Shown one piece after another: positions 36,002 to 48,805 of a stretch of DNA of 64,000 nucleotides. Numbering within the stretch: position 1 is the first letter of the stretch; each line of letters opens with the position of its first letter. Made by a program: the position numbers and the translations under genes. The stretch comes from Limnomonas spitsbergensis (lineage: Eukaryota > Chlorophyta > Chlorophyceae > Chlamydomonadales). The stretch covers positions 1 to 64,000 of the forward strand of contig JAYJMM010000010.1 of NCBI GenBank assembly GCA_037349105.1. The letters are read 5' to 3'. The notes beneath the pieces are model-generated. The model was not told where the DNA came from. It searched no databases and saw only the letters and a list, made by a program, of their open reading frames with translations.

Positions 36002-36173
36002 CTGTGCATCCACTTGCGCCTCCTCCTTCTGTAGTGCCGACATGGTCGCTGCAAACAGGCTGGTGGGTGTGACTGCTAGCCCCTCACTCAGCACCATATC
36101 ACACACGGCTCGCGTCACCGCCAATGCCATGCACTCTTTCCGGCTGGGCTGAGCGGCCATGCGTGGACATCAC
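36002..36173 (-). pseudogene. Full-length RRP12 exon 2 copy, unit 1
   Basis: 172 bp from acceptor to donor versus 171 in the real exon; the extra base shifts the frame in the first third, and read from exon 1 it would terminate early. The downstream part still reads TRAVCDMVLSEGLAVTPTSL. Confidence 0.85.
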
Positions 36174-36651
36174 CTGAGGATAGATGAGCAGAATGAGGTG
36201 AGGGCTTGGAATGATAGAAACGAAGGACAAGTGGGGGGCATGTATACAAGGTGGGGGTAGAGGGACAGAGGGGAGGGTACAGGGGCAGAGCAGTGGAGTC
36301 AGCTGGGAGAGATGCTGGGCAGATCAGCAAACTTGGACACCGTCTGTTTGCTAAGGGCAGGGAGGGACAAATCAGAGGCAGCCATCCCCATGCAGAGCAG
36401 GGAAGAGAGGAAGGCATGGGTGGGGGGGGAGGACTGGTAAGGTCAAAGGCTGAACAGGTTCAGCCTAGGGAGTGTGGCCATGCTTGGACATTAGCTAAAA
36501 GCTGGGGGGGCTACAACAAACTTGTATCAGGAGAGTTTCAGGATAGATTTGGACAGGGGGGGCCCAGCTGAAGAGGGTGCATGGACAAGGACTGGGTATA
36601 GGGGAAATGGGCAAGTGCTGATGGACAGAGCTAAATGAAACATGTATTGGG
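36174..36651. repeat. Unit 1 G-rich spacer derived from RRP12 intron 1
   Basis: GACACCGTCTGTTTGCTAAGGGCAGGGAGGGACAAATCAGAGGCAGCC matches intron 1 near 22325-22380. It contains weak exon 2 start copies (for example near 36325 and 36460). Confidence 0.75.
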
Positions 36652-36771
36652 CATGGTAGCACAATCCTGCTGAACCTATGCCGGATCGAGCCGTATCGTG
36701 CCGTATCGTGGCACTTTGGGAATACAATCCGGCTGAACCTGTGTCGCATCATGCCGTATCGTGCTACCATG
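36652..36771. mobile_element. hAT-type MITE, 120 bp, unit 1
   Basis: Ends CATGGTAGCAC / GTGCTACCATG are a perfect 11-bp inverted repeat, flanked by 8-bp direct repeats GTATTGGG (36644-36651 and 36772-36779). It is the same family as 7462-7571, and was copied with the array rather than inserted five times, since the flanks are identical in all units. Confidence 0.9.
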
Positions 36772-36870
36772 GTATTGGGGAGGGACAGGGGGGGCCAGTT
36801 GATGGTGATAAATGGAAAGGGACTAGATACATTGAAATGGGCATGGATCTACGCCTTATGAGACATCTAC

Positions 36871-37730
36871 AACCAGTCTGTTCAGGAGCTACGGTACAGC
36901 CAGCCTTTCAGGAGCCGCAGTACAGCCAGCCCTTTGAGGAGCCACAGTGCAGACAGTCTGTTCAGGAGCCGCAGTACAGCCAGTCTATTCAGGAGCCGCA
37001 GTACAGCCAGCCCTTTCAGGACCCGCAGTACAGCCACCCATTTCAGACCCGCAGTACCGCCAGTCTGTTCATGAACCGCAGTACAGCCAGCCCTTTCAGG
37101 AGCTGCAGTACGGCCAGCCCTTTCAGGAGCCGCAGTACAGCCAGCCCTTTCAGGAGCCGCAGTACAGCCAGCCCTGTCAGGAAACGCAGTACAGCCAGTC
37201 TGTCCAGGAGCCGCAGTACAGCCAGCCCTTACAGGAGCTGTAGTACAGCCAGCTCTTTCAGGAGCCGCAGTACAGCCAATCTATTCAGGGGCTGCAGAAC
37301 AGCCAGTATATTCAGGGGCCGCAGTACAGCCAGTCTGTTCAGGAGCCGCACTACAGCCAGCCCTTTCAGATGTTGCAGTACAGCCAGCCCTTTCAGGCAC
37401 CGCAGTGCAGCCAGCCCTTTCAGGAGCTGTAGTACAGCCAGCCCTTTCATGCGCCGCAGTACAGCCAGTCTGTTCAGAAGCTGCAGTACAGCCAGCCCTT
37501 TCAGGTGCTGCAGTATAGCCAGTCCTTTCAGGTGCCGCAGTACAGCCAGTCGTTTTAGGAGCCGCAATATAGCCAGCCTGTCCAAGAGACGCAGTACAGC
37601 CAGCCTGTCTAGGAGCCGCTGTACAAGCAGCTCTTTGAGGAGCCGCAGTACAGCCAGCATGTTGAACAGCTGCAGTACAGCCAGCCCTTTCAGGAGCCGC
37701 AGTACAGCCAGCCTGTCCAGGAGACAAGAG
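36871..37730. repeat. 27-bp minisatellite, unit 2
   Basis: About 31 units of the same repeat as in unit 1, with stops in every long frame. Confidence 0.9.
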
Positions 37731-40119
37731 CCTACCAACCGTTATTCTGTTACATGACGGACTGGGCACTACATCAGCATTTCCCGAGTCTCCATCTAAT
37801 GCAGTTTTAGGTATCCTTTTCTCAGCAACAACAGCCAGTCAGCTGCATCATTCAAAAGGCCAGAGATTCCATAGGGAGAGACATGGACACGTACATCTCA
37901 ATATCTCACCTTCAGAGATCCATCATGATGTCATGGCATACCAGCCTATTCATTTGGATAAGTGGCGGGTACCTGATGGTGTGGGTGAGTGGAGGGGCAC
38001 ATGTTGATATGTGTGGACAGATGAGCACCTGCAGCTGTGTGGACAGGTGTATGTGTGGGCAGTTGGGTGGACAGGTGAGTGCGGGGGCAGGTGTGTGGGG
38101 GGGCAGATGTGTGTGGGGGCAGATGTGTGGACATGTGTGTGCATGTGTGTGTGCAGGTGTATGGGGAGGTGTGTGGAAAGGTGGGTGTCTATGTGGGTGA
38201 ATCAGGTATGTGGACAGTTTGTGGGCAGGTGTGTAGGCAGGTGTAAATATGAGTGTGAACATGTGTGTGGGCAGGTTGAAGGGTTTAATTAGGGTTGGGG
38301 GGTTCGGGGAGCTTACGCAAATGTTGGGTTTGGGGTTTTATGAGAGCATGTATAAAATCAGGGCTGAGGTGTAGCGAACTAGCAAAGCATGTGGAAATTT
38401 AGGATTGAGGATTTATTGGAGCATGTGGGAATAAAGGGTTCTGGGTTTAGGGGACCATGTGCATATAACGGGCTGAGGGTTTAGGGGAGCATGCAGGAAT
38501 TTAGGGTTTGTGGTGCATGGTTAGGGGGAGCTTGTAGAAATTTAGAGTTTAGGTTCAGAGGATTGTGTATCAATGTAAGGTTTGAGGTTTGAGGGGACCA
38601 TGTGCAAATTCGGGCTGAGGGTTTAGAGGAGCATGTGGACATTAAGGTTGTAGGGTTTAGGGGACCATGTGCATATTCCGGGCTGAGGGTTTTGTAAGCA
38701 AGTGGAAATAAGGGTTTAGGGTTTAGGGGGGCGCATGGACGTTTTGGGCTGAGGGTTTTGGGGAGCATGTCGAATTTAGGGTTTAGGGTGTATTAGAGCA
38801 TGTGGAAATTAGGGTGAGGAGGGTACGTCTCCAAGTACGGTAGCTGACATGAAGCTTGCGCGACGGGCGCATGCTGACGAGTAGATGGCATAGAAGGACC
38901 AGTCAGGTCTTGCAACGGCCTTAAGGGCTCATGTTACTGCTGGGCTTCAGGGACACTTTCCTGAGTGCATGTTAGGCTCTCTTCGGTAGAGCAGGCTGGT
39001 ACATGGCATGGGCCATGGGAGACTGGCGCATGCTGACGCATGGTGGGCATAGCGTGGTGTTGCAACAGCCTTAGGGCTTATATATGGAGGTGAGGATGCT
39101 TTCACTGACTGCTTCTGCGTGGGTGTCAGGCTCGCTTTCGCTGTGCATGCCAGGTAGACGGACTCATTAGGGCCGACATGAGAATGCAGCAGCCAACAAA
39201 ATCATGCATTTGTGTATGTTGTGTCGTATAAAAAATGCTGGTCTTGCTTAGATGACTGCTGCACACTGGCAAGTGAGCAGTCTTACGTTGATTGATACTT
39301 TCTCTCCATCCGCGTGCGTGACGTGGTCGCGAGATTTTTGTTGCCTATTTCGGGCCTTCGAATAGCGCTGGAAGCCCCGACGCCAATACCTGCAAACATT
39401 TCCGCGACTAAAATGTTGATATGGCCCCCTGTTATTGCTTTCCCGAATCCAGACGACTTCGAACATTCGGGTCTTCGTCTTGGGTCAGCGCGTCAGTGGT
39501 GGCCCCCAACCGCAATACGATACCGATTTTTAGCTTTATATGATCGAAGCAGTCTTTGTGAAAAGTGCTGAACGCGTTTTCACTACCATCGTTATCTACA
39601 CTGTTACATCCAGCCCAGCCAAAGGGGGGTACCCTCCCCACGTCGAGGGCCCGTGTAAAAGGTAAAATGGACTACGGGCGGGACTCTAGATTCACACATG
39701 GCTAAAAATAAGCTTACATCCTGCCATGTCTGCATCCTGCTTCCGTATGAGTTTTTTTTTATCATCTGCCAAAAAATATCAGGGACCGCACCCCACCATC
39801 ACCAATTGCACCCGATTGGTACCGAGGAGGTTAACCGCAGCGTCGGATACAACTTAGGCACAGAACAATTACTCGTTCCTGACTGGGACGGTTGACCGGG
39901 CTTGCCTGGGAAAGACCGCGCCTACGAAGGGTACAAGCCCGTTCCTTCCTAGGACCGATGGTACTGGGGTTGCCCGGACACGGCCTACAAAGGGTGACAC
40001 TCGGCCGCGCCAATATGAATGGCTGCCTCCCTGAGAACGGTCATTCGTGATTCGTGTGGGTCACAAGGGCGAGTACAAGGGTGTAGAATACAATTGAAAT
40101 CCCAAGGGGTTTAATTTTT

Positions 40120-40167
40120 TCTGACTTTTTCCATAAATTGCTTCGGCAAATAATGGAAAAAGTCAGA
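40120..40167. repeat. TTCG-loop inverted repeat, unit 2
   Basis: Identical to the unit 1 hairpin. Confidence 0.75.
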
Positions 40168-41392
40168 TCTATCAAAATAATAAAGAAATACCTTGCCATA
40201 TTTGTTCCCGCCATTGTCGCTCTCATAGGATGATTTACCCTTGCCATTATGATTGCTTAAGCCACCCTTGATGCTGCCCCCCTAACCTTGCTTGCCAAGG
40301 CATGCTACCCTTGCCTCGGCAAACAATGGAAAAAGTCAGATATATCAAAGTAATAAAGAAATACCTTGCCATGTTTGTCCTAGCCATTGCTCGCATTCAT
40401 AGGGTGATTAACCCTTGCCATTATGCTGAAGCTACCCTTGATGAACGACAGACCGCTCCACCTAGGCATCAGACAGGCCACACCACAACCAATGCCCTGC
40501 TACGGGACCAGCCGGGAACAAGTATTCTTAATTTCTTATACCTCCACCATCAGTAAATTCCCCTTCATCTCAGCCAATGTTATCCCAACCCTACCTCCCT
40601 CGTCTGCCTCTTCCCAACCCCGTTCCCTACATTATTCCCCCATCTCCTTCACCCACCTCCCCTCTCCCACCTCCTTACCTGAACCCCATATGTCCGGTCT
40701 CTCCCCGGCCCTCTACATATTCACCTCCAACCTCCCTTCATCACACACACCTGCCCTTCCACCCATGACTCCTCTGCCTCCAGAGATGAATGGTGGTTGC
40801 AAACATGCTGGCACGTGTAACTAGCATCCCCCCACTCAGTACTTCCCCTCACCCCCCTGCCCTCAGCCCCCTTTCCCTCCTCCCTCCTGCCCCCCCCCCA
40901 CACCCCTATGCCACATCCCGTGCCTCCTCTTTGTCCAGAGCCGACATGGTGGCTACAAACAGGCGGGTAGGAGTGACTAGCGAACCCCCACATTCCACTT
41001 GACCTCAAGCCCCCTCCTCCCTCCTCCCTCCTCCCTCCTCCCTCCTCCCTCCTCCCTCCTCCCTCCTCCCTCCTCCCTCCTCCCTCCTCCCTCCTCCCTC
41101 CTCCCTCCTCCCTCCTCCCTCCTCCTCCCTCCTCCTCCCTCCTCCCTCCTCCCTCCTCCCTCCACCCTCCTCCCTCCTCCAGTCCTCCCCCCTCCCCCCT
41201 CCCTCCTCCCTCCCCCTTCGTCCTCCCCCATGTTCCCTCCTCCCTCCTCCCCCCTGTCCCCCCATGTTCCATCCTCCCTATTCCTCTCTCCTCCCCCATG
41301 TTCCCCCCATCCCTCCTCCTCACTCCACCCCCCTGTCCCCCCCTGTTCCCCCTTCCGTCCTCCCTTCTCCCCTGTTCCTATAACACCCCTAC

Positions 41393-41568
41393 CTGTGCAT
41401 CCACTTGCGCCTCCTCCTTCTGTAGTGCCGACATGGTCGCTGCAAACAGGCTGGTGGGTGTGACTGCTAGCCCCTCACTCAGCACCATGCATATCACACA
41501 CGGCTCGCGTCACCGCCAATGCCATGCACTCTTTCCGGCTGGGCTGAGCGGCCATGCTTGGACATCAC
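41393..41568 (-). pseudogene. RRP12 exon 2 copy, unit 2
   Basis: 176 bp. It carries an extra GCAT compared with the unit 1 copy, a second frameshift, shared with units 3 and 4. Confidence 0.85.
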
Positions 41569-42046
41569 CTGTGGATAGATGAGCAGAATGAGGTGAGGGC
41601 TTGGAATGATAGAAACGAAGGACAAGTGGGGGGCATGTATACAAGGTGGGGGTAGAGGGACAGAGGGGAGGGTACAGGGGCAGAGCAGTGGAGTCAGCTG
41701 GGAGAGATGCTGGGCAGATCAGCAAACTTGGACACCGTCTGTTTGCTAAGGGCAGGGAGGGACAAATCAGAGGCAGCCATCCCCATGCAGAGCAGGGAAG
41801 AGAGGAAGGCATGGGTGGGGGGGGAGGACTGGTAAGGTCAAAGGCTGAACAGGTTCAGCCTAGGGAGTGTGGCCATGCTTGGACATTAGCTAAAAGCTGG
41901 GGGGGCTACAACAAACTTGTATCAGGAGAGTTTCAGGATAGATTTGGACAGGGGGGGCCCAGCTGAAGAGGGTGCATGGACAAGGACTGGGTATAGGGGA
42001 AATGGGCAAGTGCTGATGGACAGAGCTAAATGAAACATGTATTGGG

Positions 42047-42166
42047 CATGGTAGCACAATCCTGCTGAACCTATGCCGGATCGAGCCGTATCGTGCCGTA
42101 TCGTGGCACTTTGGGAATACAATCCGGCTGAACCTGTGTCGCATCATGCCGTATCGTGCTACCATG
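42047..42166. mobile_element. hAT-type MITE, unit 2
   Basis: Same ends and GTATTGGG flanks as unit 1. Confidence 0.9.
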
Positions 42167-42265
42167 GTATTGGGGAGGGACAGGGGGGGCCAGTTGATGG
42201 TGATAAATGGAAAGGGACTAGATACATTGAAATGGGCATGGATCTACGCCTTATGAGACATCTAC

Positions 42266-43340
42266 AACCAGTCTGTTCAGGAGCTACGGTACAGCCAGCC
42301 TTTCAGGAGCCGCAGTACAGCCAGCCCTTTGAGGAGCCACAGTACAGACAGTCTGTTCAGGAGCCGCAGTACAGCCAGCCCTTTCAGGAGCCGCAGTACA
42401 GCCAGCCCTTACAGGAGCCGCAGTACAGCCAGCCCTTTCAGGACCCGCAGTACAGCCACCCATTTCAGACCCGCAGTACCGCCAGTCTGTTCATGAACCG
42501 CGGTACAGCCAGCCCTTTCAGGAGCTGCAGTACGGCCAGCCCTTTCAGGAGCCGCAGTACAGCCAGGCCTTTCAGGAAACGCAGTACAGCCAGCCCTGTC
42601 AGGAAACGCAGTACAGCCAGTCTGTCCAGGAGCCGCAGTACAGCCAGCCCTTACAGGAGCTGTAGTACAGCCAGCTCTTTCAGGAGCCGCAGTACAGCCA
42701 GTCTATTCAGGGGCCGCAGTACAGCCAGCCCTGTCAGGAAACGCAGTACAGCCAGTCTGTCCAGGAGCCGCAGTACAGCCAGCCCTTACAGGAGCTGTAG
42801 TACAGCCAGCTCTTTCAGGAGCCGCAGTACAGCCAGTCTATTCAGGGGCCGCAGAACAGCCACCCCTTTTAGGAGCCGCAGTACAGCCAGTCTGTACAGG
42901 AGCCGCAGTACAGCCAGCCCTTTCAGGAGCTGTAGTTCAGCCAGCCCTTTCAGGAGCCGCAGTACAGCCAGTCTATTCAGGGGCCGCAGTACAGCCAGCC
43001 CTTTCAGGAGCCGCAGTACAGCCAGGCCTTTCAGGTGCTGAAGTACAGCCAGCCTGTTCAGGAGCTGTAGTACAGCCAGCCCTCTCAGGAGCTGCAGTAC
43101 AGCCAGCCCTTTCAGGTGCTGCAGTATAGCCAGTCCTTTCAGGTGCCGCAGTACAGCCAGTCGTTTTAGGAGCCGCAATATAGCCAGCCTGTCCAAGAGA
43201 CGCAGTACAGCCAGCCTGTCTAGGAGCCGCTGTACAAGCAGCTCTTTGAGGAGCCGCAGTACAGCCAGCATGTTGAACAGCTGCAGTACAGCCAGCCCTT
43301 TCAGGAGCCGCAGTACAGCCAGCCTGTCCAGGAGACAAGA
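42266..43340. repeat. 27-bp minisatellite, unit 3
   Basis: About 39 repeat units. Around 42550-42840 a stretch of about 130 bp is doubled compared with unit 4, accounting for most of the length difference. Confidence 0.9.
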
Positions 43341-45731
43341 GCTTACCAACCGTTATTCTGTTACATGACGGACTGGGCACTACATCAGCATTTCCCGAGT
43401 CTCCATCTAATGCAGTTTTAGGTATCTTTTTCTCAGCAACAACAGCCAGTCAGCTGCATCATTCAAAAGGCCAGAGATTCCATAGGGAGAGACATGGACA
43501 CGTACATCTCAATATCTCACCTTCAGAGATCCATCATGATGTCATGGCATACCAGCCTATTCATTTGGATAAGTGGCGGGTACCTGATGGTGTGGGTGAG
43601 TGGAGGGGCACATGTTGATATGTGTGGACAGATGAGCACCTGCAGCTGTGTGGACAGGTGTATGTGTGGGCAGTTGGGTGGACAGGTGAGTGCGGGGGCA
43701 GGTGTGTGGGGGGGCAGATGTGTGTGGGGGCAGATGTGTGGACAGGTGTGTGCATGTGTGTGTGCAGGTGTATGGGTAGGTGTGTGGAAAGGTGGGTGTC
43801 TATGTGGGTGAATCAGGTATGTGGACAGTTTGTGGGCAGGTGTGTAGGCAGGTGTAAATATGAGTGTGAACATGTGTGTGGGCAGGTTGAAGGGTTAAAT
43901 TAGGGTTGGGGGGTTTGGGGAGCTTACGCAAATGTTGGGTTTGGGGTTTTATGAGAGCATGTATAAAATCAGGGCTGAGGTGTAGCGAACTAGCAAAGCA
44001 TGTGGAAATTTAGGATTGAGGATTTATTGGAGCATGTGGAAATAAAGGGTTCTGGGTTTAGGGGACCATGTGCATATAACGGGCTGAGGGTTTAGGGGAG
44101 CATGCAGGAATTTAGGGTTTGTGGTGCATGGTTAGGGGGAGCTTGTAGAAATTTAGAGTTTAGGTTCAGAGGATTGTGTATCAATGTAAGGTTTGAGGTT
44201 TGAGGGGACCATGTGCAAATTCGGGCTGAGGGTTTAGAGGAGCATGTGGACATTAAGGTTGTAGGGTTTAGGGGACCATGTGCATATTCCGGGCTGAGGG
44301 TTTTGTAAGCAAGTGGAAATAAGGGTTTAGGGTTTAGGGGGGGCGCATGGACGTTTTGGGCTGAGGGTTTTGGGGAGCATGTCGAATTAAGGGTTTAGGG
44401 TGTATTAGAGCATGTGGAAATTAGGGTGAGGAGAGTACGTCTCCAAGTACGGTAGCTGACATGAAGCTTGCGCGACGGGCGCATGCTGACGAGTAGATGG
44501 CATAGAAGGACCAGTCAGGTCTTGCAACGGCCTTAAGGGCTCATGTTACTGCTGGGCTTCAGGGACACTTTCCTGAGTGCATGTTAGGCTCTCTTCGGTA
44601 GAGCAGGCTGGTACATGGCATGGGCCATGGGAGACTGGCGCATGCTGACGCATGGTGGGCATAGCGTGGTGTTGCAACAGCCTTAGGGCTTATATATGGA
44701 GGTGAGGATGCTTTCACTGACTGCTTCTGCGTGGGTGTCAGGCTCGCTTTCGCTGTGCATGCCAGGTAGACGGACTCATTAGGGCCGACATGAGAATGCA
44801 GCAGCCAACAAAATCATGCATTTGTGTATGTTGTGTCGTATAAAAAATGCTGGTCTTGCTTAGATGACTGCTGCACACTGGCAAGTTAGCAGTCTTACGT
44901 TGATTGATACTTTCTCTCCATCCGCGTGCGTGACGTGGTCGCGAGATTTTTGTTGCCTATTTCGGGCCTTCGAATAGCGCTGGAAGCCCCGACGCCAATA
45001 CCTGCAAACATTTCCGCGACTAAAATGTTGATATGGCCCCCTGTTATTGCTTTCCCGAATCCAGACGACTTCGAACATTCGGGTCTTCGTCTTGGGTCAG
45101 CGCGTCAGTGGTGGCCCCCAACCGCAATACGATACCGATTTTTAGCTTTATATGATCGAAGCAGTCTTTGTGAAAAGTGCTGAACGCGTTTTCACTACCA
45201 TCGTTATCTACACTGTTACATCCAGCCCAGCCAAAGGGGGGTACCCTCCCCACGTCGAGGGCCCGTGTAAAAGGTAAAATGGACTACGGGCGGGACTCTA
45301 GATTCACACATGGCTAAAAATAAGCTTACATCCTGCCATGTCTGCATCCTGCTTCCGTATGAGTTTTTTTTTATCATCTGCCAAAAAATATCAGGGACCG
45401 CACCCCACCATCACCAATTGCACCCGATTGGTACCGAGGAGGTTAACCGCAGCGTCGGATACAACTTGGGCACAGAACAATTACTCGTTCCTGACTGGGA
45501 CGGTTGACCGGGCTTGCCTGGGAAAGACCGCGCCTACGAAGGGTACAAGCCCGTTCCTTCCTAGGACCGATGGTACTGGGGTTGCCCGGACACGGCCTAC
45601 AAAGGGTGACACTCGGCCGCGCCAATATGAATGGCTGCCTCCCTGAGAACGGTCATTCGTGATTCGTGTGGGTCACAAGGGCGAGTACAAGGGTGTAGAA
45701 TACAATTGAAATCCCAAGGGGTTTAATTTTT

Positions 45732-45779
45732 TCTGACTTTTTCCATAAATTGCTTCGGCAAATAATGGAAAAAGTCAGA
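45732..45779. repeat. TTCG-loop inverted repeat, unit 3
   Basis: Identical to the unit 1 hairpin. Confidence 0.75.
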
Positions 45780-46997
45780 TCTATCAAAATAATAAAGAAA
45801 TACCTTGCCATATTTGTTCCCGCCATTGTCGCTCTCATAGGATGATTTACCCTTGCCATTATGATTGCTTAAGCCACCCTTGATGCTGCCCCCCTAACCT
45901 TGCTTGCCAAGGCATGCTACCCTTGCCTCGGCAAACAATGGAAAAAGTCAGATATATCAAAGTAATAAAGAAATACCTTGCCATGTTTGTCCTAGCCATT
46001 GCTCGCATTCATAGGGTGATTAACCCTTGCCATTATGCTGAAGCTACCCTTGATGAACGACAGACCGCTCCACCTAGGCATCAGACAGGCCACACCACAA
46101 CCAATGCCCTGCTACGGGACCAGCCGGGAACAAGTATTCTTAATTTCTTATACCTCCACCATCAGTAAATTCCCCTTCATCTCAGCCAATGTTATCCCAA
46201 CCCTACCTCCCTCGTCTGCCTCTTCCCAACCCCGTTCCCTACATTATTCCCCCATCTCCTTCACCCACCTCCCCTCTCCCACCTCCTTACCTGAACCCCA
46301 TATGTCCGGTCTCTCCCCGGCCCTCTACATATTCACCTCCAACCTCCCTTCATCACACACACCTGCCCTTCCACCCATGACTCCTCTGCCTCCAGAGATG
46401 AATGGTGGTTGCAAACATGCTGGCACGTGTAACTAGCATCCCCCCACTCAGTACTTCCCCTCACCCCCCTGCCCTCAGCCCCCTTTCCCTCCTCCCTCCT
46501 GCCCCCCCCCCACACCCCTATGCCACATCCCGTGCCTCCTCTTTGTCCAGAGCCGACATGGTGGCTACAAACAGGCGGGTAGGAGTGACTAGCGAACCCC
46601 CACATTCCACTTGACCTCAAGCCCCCTCCTCCCTCCTCCCTCCTCCCTCCTCCCTCCTCCCTCCTCCCTCCTCCCTCCTCCCTCCTCCCTCCTCCCTCCT
46701 CCCTCCTCCCTCCTCCCTCCTCCCTCCTCCTCCCTCCTCCTCCCTCCTCCCTCCTCCCTCCTCCCTCCACCCTCCTCCCTCCTCCAGTCCTCCCCCCTCC
46801 CCCCTCCCTCCTCCCTCCCCCTTCGTCCTCCCCCATGTTCCCTCCTCCCTCCTCCCCCCTGTCCCCCCATGTTCCATCCTCCCTATTCCTCTCTCCTCCC
46901 CCATGTTCCCCCCATCCCTCCTCCTCACTCCACCCCCCTGTCCCCCCCTGTTCCCCCTTCCGTCCTCCCTTCTCCCCTGTTCCTATAACACCCCTAC

Positions 46998-47173
46998 CTG
47001 TGCATCCACTTGCGCCTCCTCCTTCTGTAGTGCCGACATGGTCGCTGCAAACAGGCTGGTGGGTGTGACTGCTAGCCCCTCACTCAGCACCATGCATATC
47101 ACACACGGCTCGCGTCACCGCCAATGCCATGCACTCTTTCCGGCTGGGCTGAGCGGCCATGCTTGGACATCAC
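46998..47173 (-). pseudogene. RRP12 exon 2 copy, unit 3
   Basis: 176 bp, with the same frameshifts as unit 2. Confidence 0.85.
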
Positions 47174-47651
47174 CTGTGGATAGATGAGCAGAATGAGGTG
47201 AGGGCTTGGAATGATAGAAACGAAGGACAAGTGGGGGGCATGTATACAAGGTGGGGGTAGAGGGACAGAGGGGAGGGTACAGGGGCAGAGCAGTGGAGTC
47301 AGCTGGGAGAGATGCTGGGCAGATCAGCAAACTTGGACACCGTCTGTTTGCTAAGGGCAGGGAGGGACAAATCAGAGGCAGCCATCCCCATGCAGAGCAG
47401 GGAAGAGAGGAAGGCATGGGTGGGGGGGGAGGACTGGTAAGGTCAAAGGCTGAACAGGTTCAGCCTAGGGAGTGTGGCCATGCTTGGACATTAGCTAAAA
47501 GCTGGGGGGGCTACAACAAACTTGTATCAGGAGAGTTTCAGGATAGATTTGGACAGGGGGGGCCCAGCTGAAGAGGGTGCATGGACAAGGACTGGGTATA
47601 GGGGAAATGGGCAAGTGCTGATGGACAGAGCTAAATGAAACATGTATTGGG

Positions 47652-47771
47652 CATGGTAGCACAATCCTGCTGAACCTATGCCGGATCGAGCCGTATCGTG
47701 CCGTATCGTGGCACTTTGGGAATACAATCCGGCTGAACCTGTGTCGCATCATGCCGTATCGTGCTACCATG
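47652..47771. mobile_element. hAT-type MITE, unit 3
   Basis: Same ends and GTATTGGG flanks as unit 1. Confidence 0.9.
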
Positions 47772-47870
47772 GTATTGGGGAGGGACAGGGGGGGCCAGTT
47801 GATGGTGATAAATGGAAAGGGACTAGATACATTGAAATGGGCATGGATCTACGCCTTATGAGACATCTAC

Positions 47871-48805
47871 AACCAGTCTGTTCAGGAGCTACGGTACAGC
47901 CAGCCTTTCAGGAGCCGCAGTACAGCCAGCCCTTTGAGGAGCCACAGTACAGACAGTCTGTTCAGGAGCCGCAGTACAGCCAGCCCTTTCAGGAGCCGCA
48001 GTACAGCCAGCCCTTACAGGAGCCGCAGTACAGCCAGCCCTTTCAGGACCCGCAGTACAGCCACCCATTTCAGACCCGCAGTACCGCCAGTCTGTTCATG
48101 AACCGCGGTACAGCCAGCCCTTTCAGGAGCTGCAGTACGGCCAGCCCTTTCAGGAGCCGCAGTACAGCCAGGCCTTTCAGGAAACGCAGTACAGCCAGCC
48201 CTGTCAGGAAACGCAGTACAGCCAGTCTGTCCAGGAGCCGCAGTACAGCCAGCCCTTACAGGAGCTGTAGTACAGCCAGCTCTTTCAGGAGCCGCAGTAC
48301 AGCCAGTCTATTCAGGGGCCGCAGAACAGCCACCCCTTTTAGGAGCCGCAGTACAGCCAGTCTGTACAGGAGCCGCAGTACAGCCAGCCCTTTCAGGAGC
48401 TGTAGTTCAGCCAGCCCTTTCAGGAGCCGCAGTACAGCCAGTCTATTCAGGGGCCGCAGTACAGCCAGCCCTTTCAGGAGCCGCAGTACAGCCAGGCCTT
48501 TCAGGTGCTGAAGTACAGCCAGCCTGTTCAGGAGCTGTAGTACAGCCAGCCCTCTCAGGAGCTGCAGTACAGCCAGCCCTTTCAGGTGCTGCAGTATAGC
48601 CAGTCCTTTCAGGTGCCGCAGTACAGCCAGTCGTTTTAGGAGCCGCAATATAGCCAGCCTGTCCAAGAGACGCAGTACAGCCAGCCTGTCTAGGAGCCGC
48701 TGTACAAGCAGCTCTTTGAGGAGCCGCAGTACAGCCAGCATGTTGAACAGCTGCAGTACAGCCAGCCCTTTCAGGAGCCGCAGTACAGCCAGCCTGTCCA
48801 GGAGA
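47871..48805. repeat. 27-bp minisatellite, unit 4
   Basis: About 34 repeat units, nearly identical in variant order to unit 3 apart from its internal doubling. Confidence 0.9.

Noticed and set aside
36002..36173. Exon 2 copies in the array as alternative first coding exons of RRP12
   Set aside because: The extra base, and GCAT in units 2-4, shift the frame, and the only associated exon 1 copy has a stop codon.
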